Shown: one piece after another, positions 1 through 8,167 of the stretch
Layout of the letters: each line of letters begins with the position of its first letter
Numbering within the stretch: the first letter of the stretch is position 1
Assembly (NCBI GenBank): GCA_036555035.1
Contig: DATBMB010000116.1
Coordinates: 1 to 64,000 of the forward strand
Length of the DNA stretch: 64,000 nucleotides
Source: SG8-41 sp036555035
GTDB taxonomy: Bacteria; Pseudomonadota; Gammaproteobacteria; Burkholderiales; SG8-41
Direction: 5' to 3'
Translations under genes and position numbers: made by a program
Notes under the pieces: model-generated
The model's database searches: none
Seen by the model: the letters and a program-made list of their open reading frames with translations, nothing else
What the model was told of the DNA's origin: nothing

Positions 1-398
1 TAGCAGGGCGTGAGATCCATGCCGCCGCCGAACCACCACACGGCCGCGGCGCCACGCTTCTCCGCCAGGAAGAAGCGCACGTTGAGGTGCACCGTGGGGA
101 CGTAGGGGTTCACCGGATGCAGCACCAGCGAGACCCCCATCGCCTGGAACGAGCGGCCGGCGAGCTCCGGGCGCCCGGCGCTCGCCGAGGGCGGCAGGCT
201 CGGTCCGTGCACGTGCGAGACATTGACGCCCGCGCGTTCGAACACGGCCCCGTCCTCGAGCACCTGCGTCACCCCGCCCCCGCCTTCGGGGCGGGACCAC
301 TCGTCGCGCCCGAACGCCCGCGCCTCGATCCCGGCGAGGCGCGCGACAATCGTCTGCTGCAACCCGGTCAGGAACGGCTTGACGGCATCGACGTCCAC
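1..398 (-). CDS. hemF: Aerobic coproporphyrinogen-III oxidase, N-terminal part (runs off the window)
   Basis: HemF oxidatively decarboxylates coproporphyrinogen III to protoporphyrinogen IX in the cytoplasm, using O2. About 132 residues are present out of the roughly 300 usual for the family; the rest lies left of position 1. Visible family signatures are SHVHG (about residue 61), MGVSLVLHPVNPYVPT (about 87-102), HLNVRFF and WWFGGGMDLTP near the cut. The proposed start is GTG at 398, giving MDVDAVKPFL as the N-terminus, which fits the family; no strong Shine-Dalgarno is adjacent. It lies 46 bp downstream of the tctC-like gene on the same strand. Identity is confident; the start is less so. 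Confidence 0.93.
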   Translation of the reverse strand, partial: MDVDAVKPFLTGLQQTIVARLAGIEARAFGRDEWSRPEGGGGVTQVLEDGAVFERAGVNVSHVHGPSLPPSASAGRPELAGRSFQAMGVSLVLHPVNPYVPTVHLNVRFFLAEKRGAAAVWWFGGGMDLTPC

Positions 399-444
399 GG
401 GATCGTGGCGACGGTCGGGTTCTCCCGGCGCGGCGAGCCGGCGG

Positions 445-1419
445 CTACCTGTCCTGCCGGATGCCGAGCGCCTTCACCGTCCGGCCGATCTCCGCGTCCT
501 CCGCGGCGATCGCCTTTCCGAACTCGGCCGCGGGGAGGAACGCCGGCGCGACCAGGAGCTTCTCGGTGGCCCGCGCAAACTCCGGGCTCGTCGCGATCCT
601 GCGGATCGCATCCTCCAGCCGCGCGACGATGCGGGGCGGCGTGCCCTTGGGCACCGTGACCCCGCGCCACAGCTCCGCGCTGATGCTCATTCCCTGCTCC
701 CGGGCGGTCGGTACCTCCGGGAAATACCGGTCGCGCGCGCCGCTCATCGCGACGAGCGCGCGCACGGTGCCCGCCTTCACGTGCCCGGACAGCGCGCCCG
801 GCAGCTGCACCACGGCGTCCACGTGTCCGCCGAGCAGGCTCGGCACCACCTGCGCCGCGTTGAACGGGACGTCCACGACCTGGTAGCCGGCGGCCTTGAA
901 CAGCCACACCGAGGAGAGGTGGGTGTGGCTGCCGAACCCGGAGTTCCCGACGGTCAGCGTGCCCGGTTTCGCCTTGGCCTGCTGCAGGATGTCGCGCAGG
1001 GACCTCCAGGGCGCCTCGCCCCGCACGAACAGCAGCGGCGTCTCGATCTGCACGCGCGCGACCGGCAGGAACGACTTGTAGTCGAACGGCAGCATCCCGG
1101 TGTGATAGGTGGTCGAGATCGCGTTCGAGCTCCAGACCAGGTGGTGGCCGTCGGGCGCCTGCTGCACGGCGTACTTCAAGCCGACCGCCCCGCCGCCGCC
1201 CGGCCGGTTCACCACCACGACCTGGGTTCCGAGCTGCCTTCCAATGCCTTCCGCCAGCACGCGCGCGGTGACATCGGCGGAGGTGCCGGCGGGAAACAGC
1301 ACGACGAACTGGATCGGCCGCCCGCCCGGGAAAGCCTCCTGCGCCGGCGCGGCCGGTGTGAAGGCGAGTCCCGCCAGGATCGCGAGCAGCCGGAAAACGA
1401 CGGCATGGGGAACGGACAT
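445..1419 (-). CDS. TctC/Bug-family periplasmic solute-binding protein
   Basis: Periplasmic substrate-binding protein of the tripartite tricarboxylate transporter (TTT) type. The 324 residues match the family length. A signal peptide is visible (about residues 1-26, ending TPAAPAQ), followed by GGRPIQFVV, a typical start of the mature domain, then GNSGFGSHTH and VPFNAAQ motifs typical of Bug proteins. A Shine-Dalgarno GAGGAGG sits 7 nt before the ATG. The gene follows the VOC-family gene by 21 nt, so the two are probably co-transcribed. No tctA or tctB membrane subunit is nearby; such orphan binding proteins are common in Burkholderiales. The ligand cannot be read from sequence. Confidence 0.93.
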   Translation of the reverse strand: MSVPHAVVFRLLAILAGLAFTPAAPAQEAFPGGRPIQFVVLFPAGTSADVTARVLAEGIGRQLGTQVVVVNRPGGGGAVGLKYAVQQAPDGHHLVWSSNAISTTYHTGMLPFDYKSFLPVARVQIETPLLFVRGEAPWRSLRDILQQAKAKPGTLTVGNSGFGSHTHLSSVWLFKAAGYQVVDVPFNAAQVVPSLLGGHVDAVVQLPGALSGHVKAGTVRALVAMSGARDRYFPEVPTAREQGMSISAELWRGVTVPKGTPPRIVARLEDAIRRIATSPEFARATEKLLVAPAFLPAAEFGKAIAAEDAEIGRTVKALGIRQDR

Positions 1420-1440
1420 GGGTGGCCTCCTCGTTATTTG

Positions 1441-2304
1441 TCAGTAGGTGCCGCGGAACGCGTCGTGGCCGCGCACGTAGTCGCGGTTGGTCTGGGCCGG
1501 ATTGCGATTGACGAGCGGGCGCGCGTAGAGCGGATGGGTGAGGCTCCGCACCTCGTGCTCCAGCGTGAACAGCCGCTTCCCACTCGAGGGATCGACGAGG
1601 TCGCGGAATCGATACTGGTGCTCGCTCGACTCCTCGCTCACGAGCCCGCGCTCGGCGAGGCGCCGGTGGGGTCCGGAAAAATCGGCGATGTAGACCTGCA
1701 CGTGGTGCCCGTCGTACTCGGGCTGCGGCTGCGCGGTCTCGCGGAAGCGCAGCTGCTGCGCGGCGCCCGTGGAAACCACCGCCGTCACGGCCCCGGAGCC
1801 CCCCTGCACCGCGGCGTGCGCCTCGAGAACGTCGCGGTAGAAGCGCGCAATGCCCGCCGCCGCGCCGAGCGGAACGTCGAGCTCGACGTAGGCGATGGCG
1901 AGCTCGGTCGCGCCGAACTCGGGAGCGGGCGCGTGGCAGCGCAGGCGGTTGCCCCACGGGCAGGTCGCCTCGATGCAGCCGTCGCGCTTCTCCCAGGCAA
2001 AGCGCGTCTCCGCCAGCAGCGGCGCGACGTTCTGCAGCCGGCGCTCGAGCGCCGCGAGATCGGGCAGCACGAGGCCCACGTGGCCGCGCAGGACCTGGGT
2101 GCCCCGGGACGGCAGGTGAAACTGGCTGCGGCCGACGTTCACCCACATGTTGTCGATGCCGGTCATGAGGTAGGGGTCGCGGGTGAGCCCCAGGCCGCTC
2201 AGGTAGAAGATCGTCGCCAGCCGCTGGTCCGGAATGGTGACATTCACGTGCTCGAGCAGGACGATATTGCCCAGGTCCTGGCGCGTGCGGTCGTAGGTAG
2301 CCAT
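1441..2304 (-). CDS. VOC (glyoxalase/dioxygenase) superfamily protein
   Basis: A 287-residue protein with two beta-alpha-beta-beta-beta VOC modules. The first begins LLEHVNVTIPD (about residue 16) and includes FYLSGLGLTRDP and GHVGLVLPD; the second begins about residue 131 with IAYVELDVP and FYRDVLEAH and ends near HHVQVYIADF. A metal-binding His is suggested in EHVN and in GHVG/HVQVY, but the site cannot be assigned with certainty. VOC proteins include glyoxalases, extradiol dioxygenases and isomerases; the substrate here is unknown. It is the first gene of a likely operon with the TctC-like protein, suggesting an uptake-plus-modification pair. Its upstream region abuts the left arm of the inverted-repeat element at 2319. 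Confidence 0.85.
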   Translation of the reverse strand: MATYDRTRQDLGNIVLLEHVNVTIPDQRLATIFYLSGLGLTRDPYLMTGIDNMWVNVGRSQFHLPSRGTQVLRGHVGLVLPDLAALERRLQNVAPLLAETRFAWEKRDGCIEATCPWGNRLRCHAPAPEFGATELAIAYVELDVPLGAAAGIARFYRDVLEAHAAVQGGSGAVTAVVSTGAAQQLRFRETAQPQPEYDGHHVQVYIADFSGPHRRLAERGLVSEESSEHQYRFRDLVDPSSGKRLFTLEHEVRSLTHPLYARPLVNRNPAQTNRDYVRGHDAFRGTY

Positions 2305-2318
2305 GGCGCAAGCTTACT

Positions 2319-2617
2319 AGAGTCCCTAACATGATGAAACGCGCGATGCGCTGTCACGATTTTGGCTCAGGGCGCGAAGCAAGGCCCGCCGCTTAGACCG
2401 ACTAAGCAAGGGACTTGCGACAAAGCCATGGGCCAAGACTCGTGCCAGCCCCTGAGACGTCATCGGATATTCAGATGCCTGCGCCGGGGTTGCGGCCAAA
2501 ATCGGCGCTGACTTTGTCGCTCGGCTTGCCAATATCGGCATATTGGCTGCACCTCACTTCGCGTCACCACCGATTTTGGCTCGCAACGCACGCGTGTTTC
2601 ATCATGTTAGGGACTCT
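2319..2617. mobile_element. Non-coding element with 27-bp terminal inverted repeats (MITE-like), internally structured
   Basis: The only content of the gap between the VOC gene and purD. The outer arms at 2319-2345 and 2591-2617 are inverted copies identical at 26 of 27 positions. Inside lie further paired segments: GCGACAAAG (2417-2425) with CTTTGTCGC (2512-2520), a hairpin GCCAATAT/ATATTGGC with a 4-nt loop (2528-2547), and three copies of a CGATTTTGGC core (2357 and 2571 forward, 2495 reversed). No convincing protein is encoded; a 71-codon minus-strand reading frame at 2326-2541 lacks family features. The right end stops 2 nt from the purD stop codon. Terminal repeats plus compact structure suggest a non-autonomous insertion or a dispersed intergenic repeat. 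Target-site duplications are not evident. Confidence 0.65.
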
Positions 2618-2619
2618 TG

Positions 2620-3897
2620 CTATTTCCGGGCCGGGGCCAGCGCGCGGTGGCCGATATCGCGGCGGAACTGCATGCCCTCGAAGCGGATCCTCTCGGCAAC
2701 GGCGTAGGCGCGGCGCTGCGCCGCGCTCAGGTTGCCGCCGAGCGCCGTGACCGTGAGCACCCGCCCGCCCGCCGTCACCACGTCCCTTCCGTTCAAAGCC
2801 GTGCCGGCGTGAAACACGTGGCAATCCTCCTCCGCGGCCGGCAGGCCGTGGATGGTGTCGCCCCTGCGCGGGGCGTCCGGGTAGCCGTGGGCGGCGAGCA
2901 CCACGCCGAGGGCGATCCGCCGGTCCCACTCGGCCTCCACGCGGTCGAGCGTGCCCGCGAGCGCGTGCTCGACCAGGCCCACGAGATCGCTCTTCAGCCG
3001 CATCAGGATCGGCTGCGTCTCCGGGTCGCCCAGGCGGCAGTTGAACTCCAGCACCTTGACGCTCCCGTCGCGACCGATCATCAGCCCGGCGTAGAGAAAA
3101 CCGCTGTAGGGCGTACCGGCCTTCTCCATGCCCGCGAGCACGGGCTGGATGACCTCGCGCATCACCCGGGCGTGCACCGCCGGCGTCACCACCGGCGCGG
3201 GCGAGTACGCGCCCATGCCGCCGGTATTGGGCCCGCGGTCGCCTTCGAGCAGGCGCTTGTGATCCTGGCTGGTGGCGAGCGGCAGCGCGTGCCGGCCGTC
3301 GGCGAGCACGATGAAGCTCGCCTCTTCGCCCTCGAGGTAGTCCTCGATCACGATGCGCCCGCCGGCCGCACCCATCTTCTTCTCGACCAGCATGCCGTCC
3401 ACCGCCGCGTGCGCCGCGCCCGCATCCATCGCCACCACCACGCCCTTGCCGGCGGAGAGCCCGTCGGCCTTGACGACGACGGGCGCGCCGTGCTTCTCCA
3501 GGTAGGCGTGCGCCGGCGCCGGCTCGCTGAACGCCGCGTGCGCCGCGCTCGGTATGCCCTGGCGCTGCATGAAGGTCTTGGCGAACTCCTTGGAGCTCTC
3601 CAGCCGCGCGGCGTCCTGCGTCGGGCCGAAGATCTTGAGTCCCGCCGCGCGGAAGGCGTCGACGACGCCCTCGGCTAGCGGCGCTTCCGGCCCGACCAGG
3701 GTGAACGCCACGCCTTCCCGGCGCGCGAGCTCCAGCCACTCGGGTATCGAGGCGGCCGGCGCATTGGCGAGCCCTTCCTCGCGCGCGGTGCCGGCGTTGC
3801 CGGGTGCGACCAGCACCCGCGAGATGCGCGGAGAGCACGCGAGCTTCCATGCCAGCGCGTGCTCGCGCCCCCCGGAGCCGATGACGAGCAGCTTCAT
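2620..3897 (-). CDS. purD: Phosphoribosylamine-glycine ligase
   Basis: Ligates glycine to 5-phosphoribosylamine with ATP in de novo purine synthesis. 425 residues, normal for GARS. The N-terminal Rossmann-like start is MKLLVIGSGGREHALAWKL, the ATP-grasp contains KADGLSAGKG (143-152) and the metal-binding EFNCRLGDPETQ is near residue 284. It lies 16 nt downstream of purH on the same strand, giving a fis-purH-purD order. The base run just before the ATG is CCTCCTC, the complement of a Shine-Dalgarno rather than one, so translation may depend on coupling to purH. The stop codon is 2 bp from the end of the inverted-repeat element. Confidence 0.98.
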   Translation of the reverse strand: MKLLVIGSGGREHALAWKLACSPRISRVLVAPGNAGTAREEGLANAPAASIPEWLELARREGVAFTLVGPEAPLAEGVVDAFRAAGLKIFGPTQDAARLESSKEFAKTFMQRQGIPSAAHAAFSEPAPAHAYLEKHGAPVVVKADGLSAGKGVVVAMDAGAAHAAVDGMLVEKKMGAAGGRIVIEDYLEGEEASFIVLADGRHALPLATSQDHKRLLEGDRGPNTGGMGAYSPAPVVTPAVHARVMREVIQPVLAGMEKAGTPYSGFLYAGLMIGRDGSVKVLEFNCRLGDPETQPILMRLKSDLVGLVEHALAGTLDRVEAEWDRRIALGVVLAAHGYPDAPRRGDTIHGLPAAEEDCHVFHAGTALNGRDVVTAGGRVLTVTALGGNLSAAQRRAYAVAERIRFEGMQFRRDIGHRALAPARK

Positions 3898-3913
3898 GAG
3901 GAGGCAGTTCGGC

Positions 3914-5476
3914 TCAGTGCCGGAAGTGGCGGAAGCCGGTGAACACCATGGCGATGCCGTGCCCGTCGGCGGCGGCGATCACCTCGTCGTCGCGCAGGCT
4001 GCCACCGGGCTGGATGATCGCGCGCGCGCCCGCCTGCGCCACCACGTCCACGCCGTCGCGGAACGGGAAGAAGGCGTCCGAGGCGACCACCGACCCGCGC
4101 AGGTCGAGGCCCGCGCTCTGGGCCTTCAACACGGCGATGCGCGCGGCGTCCACGCGGCTCATCTGTCCCGCGCCCACCCCGAGGGTGCGGCCGCCGCCGC
4201 AAAACACGATGGCGTTCGACTTCACGAACCGTGCGACCGTCCACGCGAACAGGAGGTCGGCGGTCTGCGCCTCGCTCGGGCGCGTCCGGGTGACGGTCTT
4301 CAGGTCTCGCGCCTCGATGCCGGCGGTGTCCGGCGTCTGCACCAGCAGGCCTCCGCCCACGCGCTTGAAGTCGTAGTCGTTGGCGCCGGCGCCGGGCGGC
4401 ACCTCGAGCACCCGGATGTTGGCCTTGCCCGCCAGCACCCGCGCCGCTTCCGCGCCGATCACCGGGGCGATCACCACTTCCACGAACTGCTGCGCGACGG
4501 CCTGCGCCGCGGCGGCGTCGAGCTCGCGGTTGAAGGCAACAATGCCACCGAAAGCCGAGGTGGGATCCGTTGCGAGCGCTTTGCCCCAGGCCTCGGCGAG
4601 GTTTGCCCCGCGCGCCGCCCCGCAGGGATTGGCGTGCTTGACGATGACGCATGCCGGCCCGGAGAAGCTCTTCACGCATTCCCACGCGGCATCGGCGTCC
4701 GCGATGTTGTTGTAGGAGAGCTCCTTGCCCTGCAGCTGGCGGTAGGCGCCGAGGCTGCCCGGCGGGGGCTGAAGCTCGCGATAGAACGCCCCCTCCTGGT
4801 GCGGGTTTTCCCCATAGCGCAGCGGCTGCGCGCGCTCGAACTGCAGGTTCAGGCGCCGCGGGAAGCGTTCGCGGCCGCCCGCGCCGTCGAGCGCGGTGAG
4901 GTAGTTGCTGATCGCCCCGTCGTACTGGGCGGTGTGGGAGAACGCCTTCTGCGCCAGGGCGAGCCGGGTCGCGGCGCCGAGAGCACCGGCGGCGGATTCC
5001 ATCTCCTTCAGCACTCCGTCGTAGTCGGCCGGATCGGTCACCACCGCCACGTGCTCGTAGTTCTTGGCGGCGCTTCGCAGCAGGGCCGGGCCGCCGATGT
5101 CGATGTTCTCGATCGCCTGCTCGAGGGTGCACTCGGCGCGAGCCACCGTCGCGCCGAAGGGATAGAGATTGACGACCACCAGGTCGATCGGCGGGATCGC
5201 CGCCTGCTGCAGCGCGGCGAGGTGCCCGGGCACATCGCGCCGGGCGAGGATACCGGCATGGACCTTCGGGTGGAGCGTCTTAACCCGTCCGTCGAGCAGC
5301 TCGGGGAAGCCGGTGTAGTCGGCGATCTCGGTCACCTTGAGGCCGCCCTCCCTCAGCAGCCGGGCGGTGCCGCCGGTGGAGAGCAGCGTCACGCCGAAGC
5401 GGGCGAGCCCGCGCGCGAATTCGGCGATCCCGGTCTTGTCCGAGACGCTCAGCAGCGCCTGCTTGATGACGGCCAT
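3914..5476 (-). CDS. purH: Bifunctional AICAR transformylase / IMP cyclohydrolase
   Basis: Catalyses the last two steps to IMP: formylation of AICAR and ring closure. 520 residues, standard length. The N-terminal MGS-like cyclohydrolase domain starts MAVIKQALLSVSDKTG and continues through STGGTARLL and HPKVHAGILARR; the C-terminal transformylase contains the KHANPCG catalytic motif and AFGGIVAFN. The start at 5476 is chosen over an in-frame upstream extension because it gives the family N-terminus and overlaps the fis stop by one base (TGATG), implying translational coupling. Confidence 0.98.
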   Translation of the reverse strand: MAVIKQALLSVSDKTGIAEFARGLARFGVTLLSTGGTARLLREGGLKVTEIADYTGFPELLDGRVKTLHPKVHAGILARRDVPGHLAALQQAAIPPIDLVVVNLYPFGATVARAECTLEQAIENIDIGGPALLRSAAKNYEHVAVVTDPADYDGVLKEMESAAGALGAATRLALAQKAFSHTAQYDGAISNYLTALDGAGGRERFPRRLNLQFERAQPLRYGENPHQEGAFYRELQPPPGSLGAYRQLQGKELSYNNIADADAAWECVKSFSGPACVIVKHANPCGAARGANLAEAWGKALATDPTSAFGGIVAFNRELDAAAAQAVAQQFVEVVIAPVIGAEAARVLAGKANIRVLEVPPGAGANDYDFKRVGGGLLVQTPDTAGIEARDLKTVTRTRPSEAQTADLLFAWTVARFVKSNAIVFCGGGRTLGVGAGQMSRVDAARIAVLKAQSAGLDLRGSVVASDAFFPFRDGVDVVAQAGARAIIQPGGSLRDDEVIAAADGHGIAMVFTGFRHFRH

Positions 5477-5715
5477 CAGAACTTGATGCCGTGCGTCCTC
5501 ATCTTCTTGCGCAGGGTGTTGCGGTTGATGCCCAGCATCTGCGCGGCGTGGGACTGGTTGCCGCGCACGCGGTGCAGCACGCTCTCGAGCAGCGGCTTCT
5601 CCACGCAATGGATGACCATGTCATAGACCGCGGAGGGTTTTTCCCCGTCGAGATCCCTGAAATAGCCCTCGATCGCGCGGCGCACCATGCGCGCCATCTC
5701 ATTTTCATTCATCAT
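5476..5715 (-). CDS. fis: Fis family nucleoid-associated regulator
   Basis: A small DNA-bending protein of 79 residues, the usual size for betaproteobacterial Fis. The C-terminal helix-turn-helix is clear: SHAAQMLGINRNTLRKK (about residues 55-71). The N-terminal part has the Fis dimerisation region ending VEKPLLESVLHRVRGNQ. It overlaps the dusB stop by four bases (ATGA) and the purH start by one, so dusB-fis-purH are probably translated as a coupled unit. dusB-fis linkage is a conserved arrangement in proteobacteria. Confidence 0.95.
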   Translation of the reverse strand: MMNENEMARMVRRAIEGYFRDLDGEKPSAVYDMVIHCVEKPLLESVLHRVRGNQSHAAQMLGINRNTLRKKMRTHGIKF

Positions 5716-6719
5716 GCTGCGAGTTCCTCGGCATAGGTCAGGCGCCGCCCGCGGCTGGCGAGCTGCGCGAAGAAGTCGTTCACCGCGGCAAGCTGCTCGC
5801 CGCGGGTCTCGAGCTGGTTCATGGCGTGGCGGAACGCCGCGGAGCCGGCCAGGCCCTTGGTGTACCAGGAGATATGCTTGCGGGCGACGCGCACCCCGGT
5901 GTGCTCGCCGTAGAAGGCGTAGAGGTCCTCGAGGTGCGCCACCAGCACGCGGTGAATCTCCGCCACTTCGGGCGGGGCGAGCCGCTCGCCGGTCGCGAGG
6001 TAGTGCAGGATCTCACGGAACATCCACGGCCGGCCCTGGGCGGCGCGCCCGATCATGACCGCGTCCGCCCGGGTGTAGTCGAGCACCTGCTTCACCTGCT
6101 CGGGCGTCGCGATGTCGCCGTTGGCGATCACCGGAACCTTCACTTCCGCCTTGACCGCGGCGATGGTGTCGTACTCGGCCTCGCCGGAGAAGCCGCAGGC
6201 GCGGGTGCGGCCGTGGATGGCGAGCGCCTGGATGCCGGCTGCCTCCGCGATCTTGGCCACCCGCAGGGCATTGCGGCTCGCGCGGTCCCAGCCGGTGCGG
6301 ATCTTCAGCGTGACCGGCACCCGAACCGCTGCGACCACCGCGCCCAGGATGTAACCGACCAGGGGCTCGTCCTTCAGCAGCGCCGAGCCGGCCATGACGT
6401 TGCAGACCTTCTTCGCCGGGCAGCCCATGTTGATGTCGATGATCTGGGCGCCCTGGTCGACGTTGTAGCGCGCCGCATCCGCCAGCATCCGGGGGTCTGC
6501 GCCGGCGATCTGCACCGCGATCGGGTCGACCTCGCCCTCGTGGTCGGCGCGCCGGCGCGTCTTCTCCGAGCCCCACAGCAGGGAGTTGCTCGCCACCATC
6601 TCCGAGACGGCCATGCCCGCTCCCATGGTCTTGCACAGCTGGCGGAACGGGCGGTCGGTGACCCCCGCCATCGGCGCGACGATGAGATTGTTCTTCAGCT
6701 TGAACGGGCCGATGTGCAT
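5712..6719 (-). CDS. dusB: tRNA-dihydrouridine synthase B
   Basis: FMN-dependent reduction of uridine to dihydrouridine in the tRNA D-loop. TIM-barrel motifs are intact: VAPMAGVTDRPFRQLC, INMGCPAKKV with the catalytic Cys, HGRTR, NGDI and IGRAAQGRPWMF. The chosen start at 6719 gives MHIGPFKLKNN, matching the family N-terminus; an in-frame ATG at 6773 would add 18 residues of low-complexity sequence. Neither start has a clear Shine-Dalgarno. First gene of the dusB-fis-purH-purD run. Confidence 0.95.
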   Translation of the reverse strand: MHIGPFKLKNNLIVAPMAGVTDRPFRQLCKTMGAGMAVSEMVASNSLLWGSEKTRRRADHEGEVDPIAVQIAGADPRMLADAARYNVDQGAQIIDINMGCPAKKVCNVMAGSALLKDEPLVGYILGAVVAAVRVPVTLKIRTGWDRASRNALRVAKIAEAAGIQALAIHGRTRACGFSGEAEYDTIAAVKAEVKVPVIANGDIATPEQVKQVLDYTRADAVMIGRAAQGRPWMFREILHYLATGERLAPPEVAEIHRVLVAHLEDLYAFYGEHTGVRVARKHISWYTKGLAGSAAFRHAMNQLETRGEQLAAVNDFFAQLASRGRRLTYAEELAA

Positions 6720-6889
6720 CGCGCGTGCCGGGTCCGCGGTTTTCGTCGTGTCGGGAGCGGGGAAGGGCGTCATTGTAATGGTTCACCACGCGCAAGAGAA
6801 GAAATTTCTGCATTTTTTTCGAGCGGTGTTGCAACGAGCGCACCAGCGTCGCGCGCGGCGCAGTGGCGCGGTCGATCCACGAGGCGAAG

Positions 6890-6924
6890 TAAGCACTTAT
6901 TCGAAAATTTTCGCGCAGTGCTTA
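6890..6924. repeat. Nested inverted repeat downstream of ubiH-like gene
   Basis: TAAGCACT at 6890-6897 pairs with AGTGCTTA at 6917-6924, and the loop holds the 12-base palindrome CGAAAATTTTCG (6902-6913). A related CGAAAATTTCC stretch occurs about 66 bp further on. It lies in the 302-bp gap between the ubiH-like gene and dusB, both on the minus strand. There is no T-tract after the outer stem, so it is not a classical terminator; a regulator site or boundary structure is possible. Apart from this I see no gene in 6720-7021. Confidence 0.55.
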
Positions 6925-7021
6925 GGCGAAGCGGCGCAAGTTGTCGTGCGCGGGCGACGCAAATGCGCGAAAATTTCCCGCGCGCTGCGCCGCGCTGCAG
7001 TCAAGTTCTTGAATTTCCGGG

Positions 7022-8167
7022 CTAGCCGCGCGCGCCGAAGATCATGCGTCGCACGAGAAAGTCCCGGGCGGGCGGGAAAGCGCCGAGCGCCGCGAGGCCC
7101 AGGCCGCGCGCAAGCCTCAATAGCGCGAGGTCGTTGGAGAAGAGGCGTACCAGCGAATCCGTGAAAAAAATCCCGCCGCCGCGGTCGAGCCGGCGCCGGG
7201 CCGCGTAGGTCCGGAGGAGCTCCGGCCCGCCGATATCCGCCGGATTGCAGTCCCGCACCAATGCTGCGAGCTCCCAGGCGTCGCGCAGCCCGAGATTGAG
7301 ACCCTGCCCGGCGACCGGATGCAGCGTCTGGGCAGCGTTGCCGACCACGACCGTGCGCGGTTCCGCAATATGGGCTGCGATCTTCAGGACGAGCGGAACC
7401 CACGCGCGCGCCGTGGCAGCGAGAAAGCGCCCGAGCCGGTTCCCGAAGCCCGACTGCAGCCGCTGCAGAAATTCGGCCTCGGTCAGCGCGCACAACTGCT
7501 GTGCGTGGTCCGGCGCGGTCGTCCAGATCAGGGCGAGCGCCTCGCCCGTGGGCAACAGGGCGAGCGGCCCTTCGGGGGCAAAGCGCTCGTAGGCGACGTT
7601 TTGGTGCGGCGCCTCGCACGTCACGCGGGCGGTCACAGCGGCCTGGCCGTAATCGCGGATGCGCGCCCCCGCGGCGGGCAGAGCGCCCCCATCAGCCACG
7701 GCGAGCAATCTCGCGCTGGCGCGACCGGCGCCGGTGCCGGAGGAAAAACGCACGGCCGCCGCGTCGCTTCCCGCCTCGAGCGCGCCGGCCGCGGCCTGGA
7801 TCCGGTCCACGCCGCCTGCGCTGTCCAGTGCGCCGGCGAGCGCCGCGGCGAGCGTCCCGTAATCCATCACGTAGCCGAGCGCCGGCACGCGCGCCTCCCG
7901 CGCGTCGAGCATGGCTTGTCCAAAGGCGCCGCGCTGGGAAACGTGGATGCGCTCGATGGGGGTCGCGCCCTTGAGTCCGTCCCAGACGCCGAGCCGCTCC
8001 AGTATCAGGCGGCTGCCGTGCGAAAGCGCGATCGGGCGCGCATCCGCCGCGGCGGGCGCGGCCCGCGCCTCGAGCTGCCCGACCGCAAGGCCCGCCCCGC
8101 GCAGGGCGAGCGCGAGGGCGGCGCCGACGGGCCCGCCGCCCACGATCAGGACATCGTAGTCAGCCAT
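7022..8167 (-). CDS. UbiH/UbiF/VisC-family FAD-dependent hydroxylase
   Basis: Class A flavoprotein monooxygenase of ubiquinone biosynthesis, expected to hydroxylate the benzoquinone ring at the membrane. 381 residues from MADYDVLIVGGGPVGAALAL (FAD-binding GxGxxG). The second FAD motif GNAAQTLHPVAGQGLNLGL (about residue 270) is the UbiH-family signature. The start at 8167 overlaps the end of pepP by 8 nt (ATGGCTGA), which supports it over a longer in-frame option. pepP-ubiH linkage is conserved in proteobacteria. Which ring position it modifies (UbiH, UbiF or UbiI type) cannot be decided from one copy. Confidence 0.9.
   Translation of the reverse strand: MADYDVLIVGGGPVGAALALALRGAGLAVGQLEARAAPAAADARPIALSHGSRLILERLGVWDGLKGATPIERIHVSQRGAFGQAMLDAREARVPALGYVMDYGTLAAALAGALDSAGGVDRIQAAAGALEAGSDAAAVRFSSGTGAGRASARLLAVADGGALPAAGARIRDYGQAAVTARVTCEAPHQNVAYERFAPEGPLALLPTGEALALIWTTAPDHAQQLCALTEAEFLQRLQSGFGNRLGRFLAATARAWVPLVLKIAAHIAEPRTVVVGNAAQTLHPVAGQGLNLGLRDAWELAALVRDCNPADIGGPELLRTYAARRRLDRGGGIFFTDSLVRLFSNDLALLRLARGLGLAALGAFPPARDFLVRRMIFGARG

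Noticed and set aside
2326..2541. 71-codon minus-strand reading frame inside the inverted-repeat element
   Set aside because: No recognisable protein features, and it lies within terminal-repeat DNA of the element.
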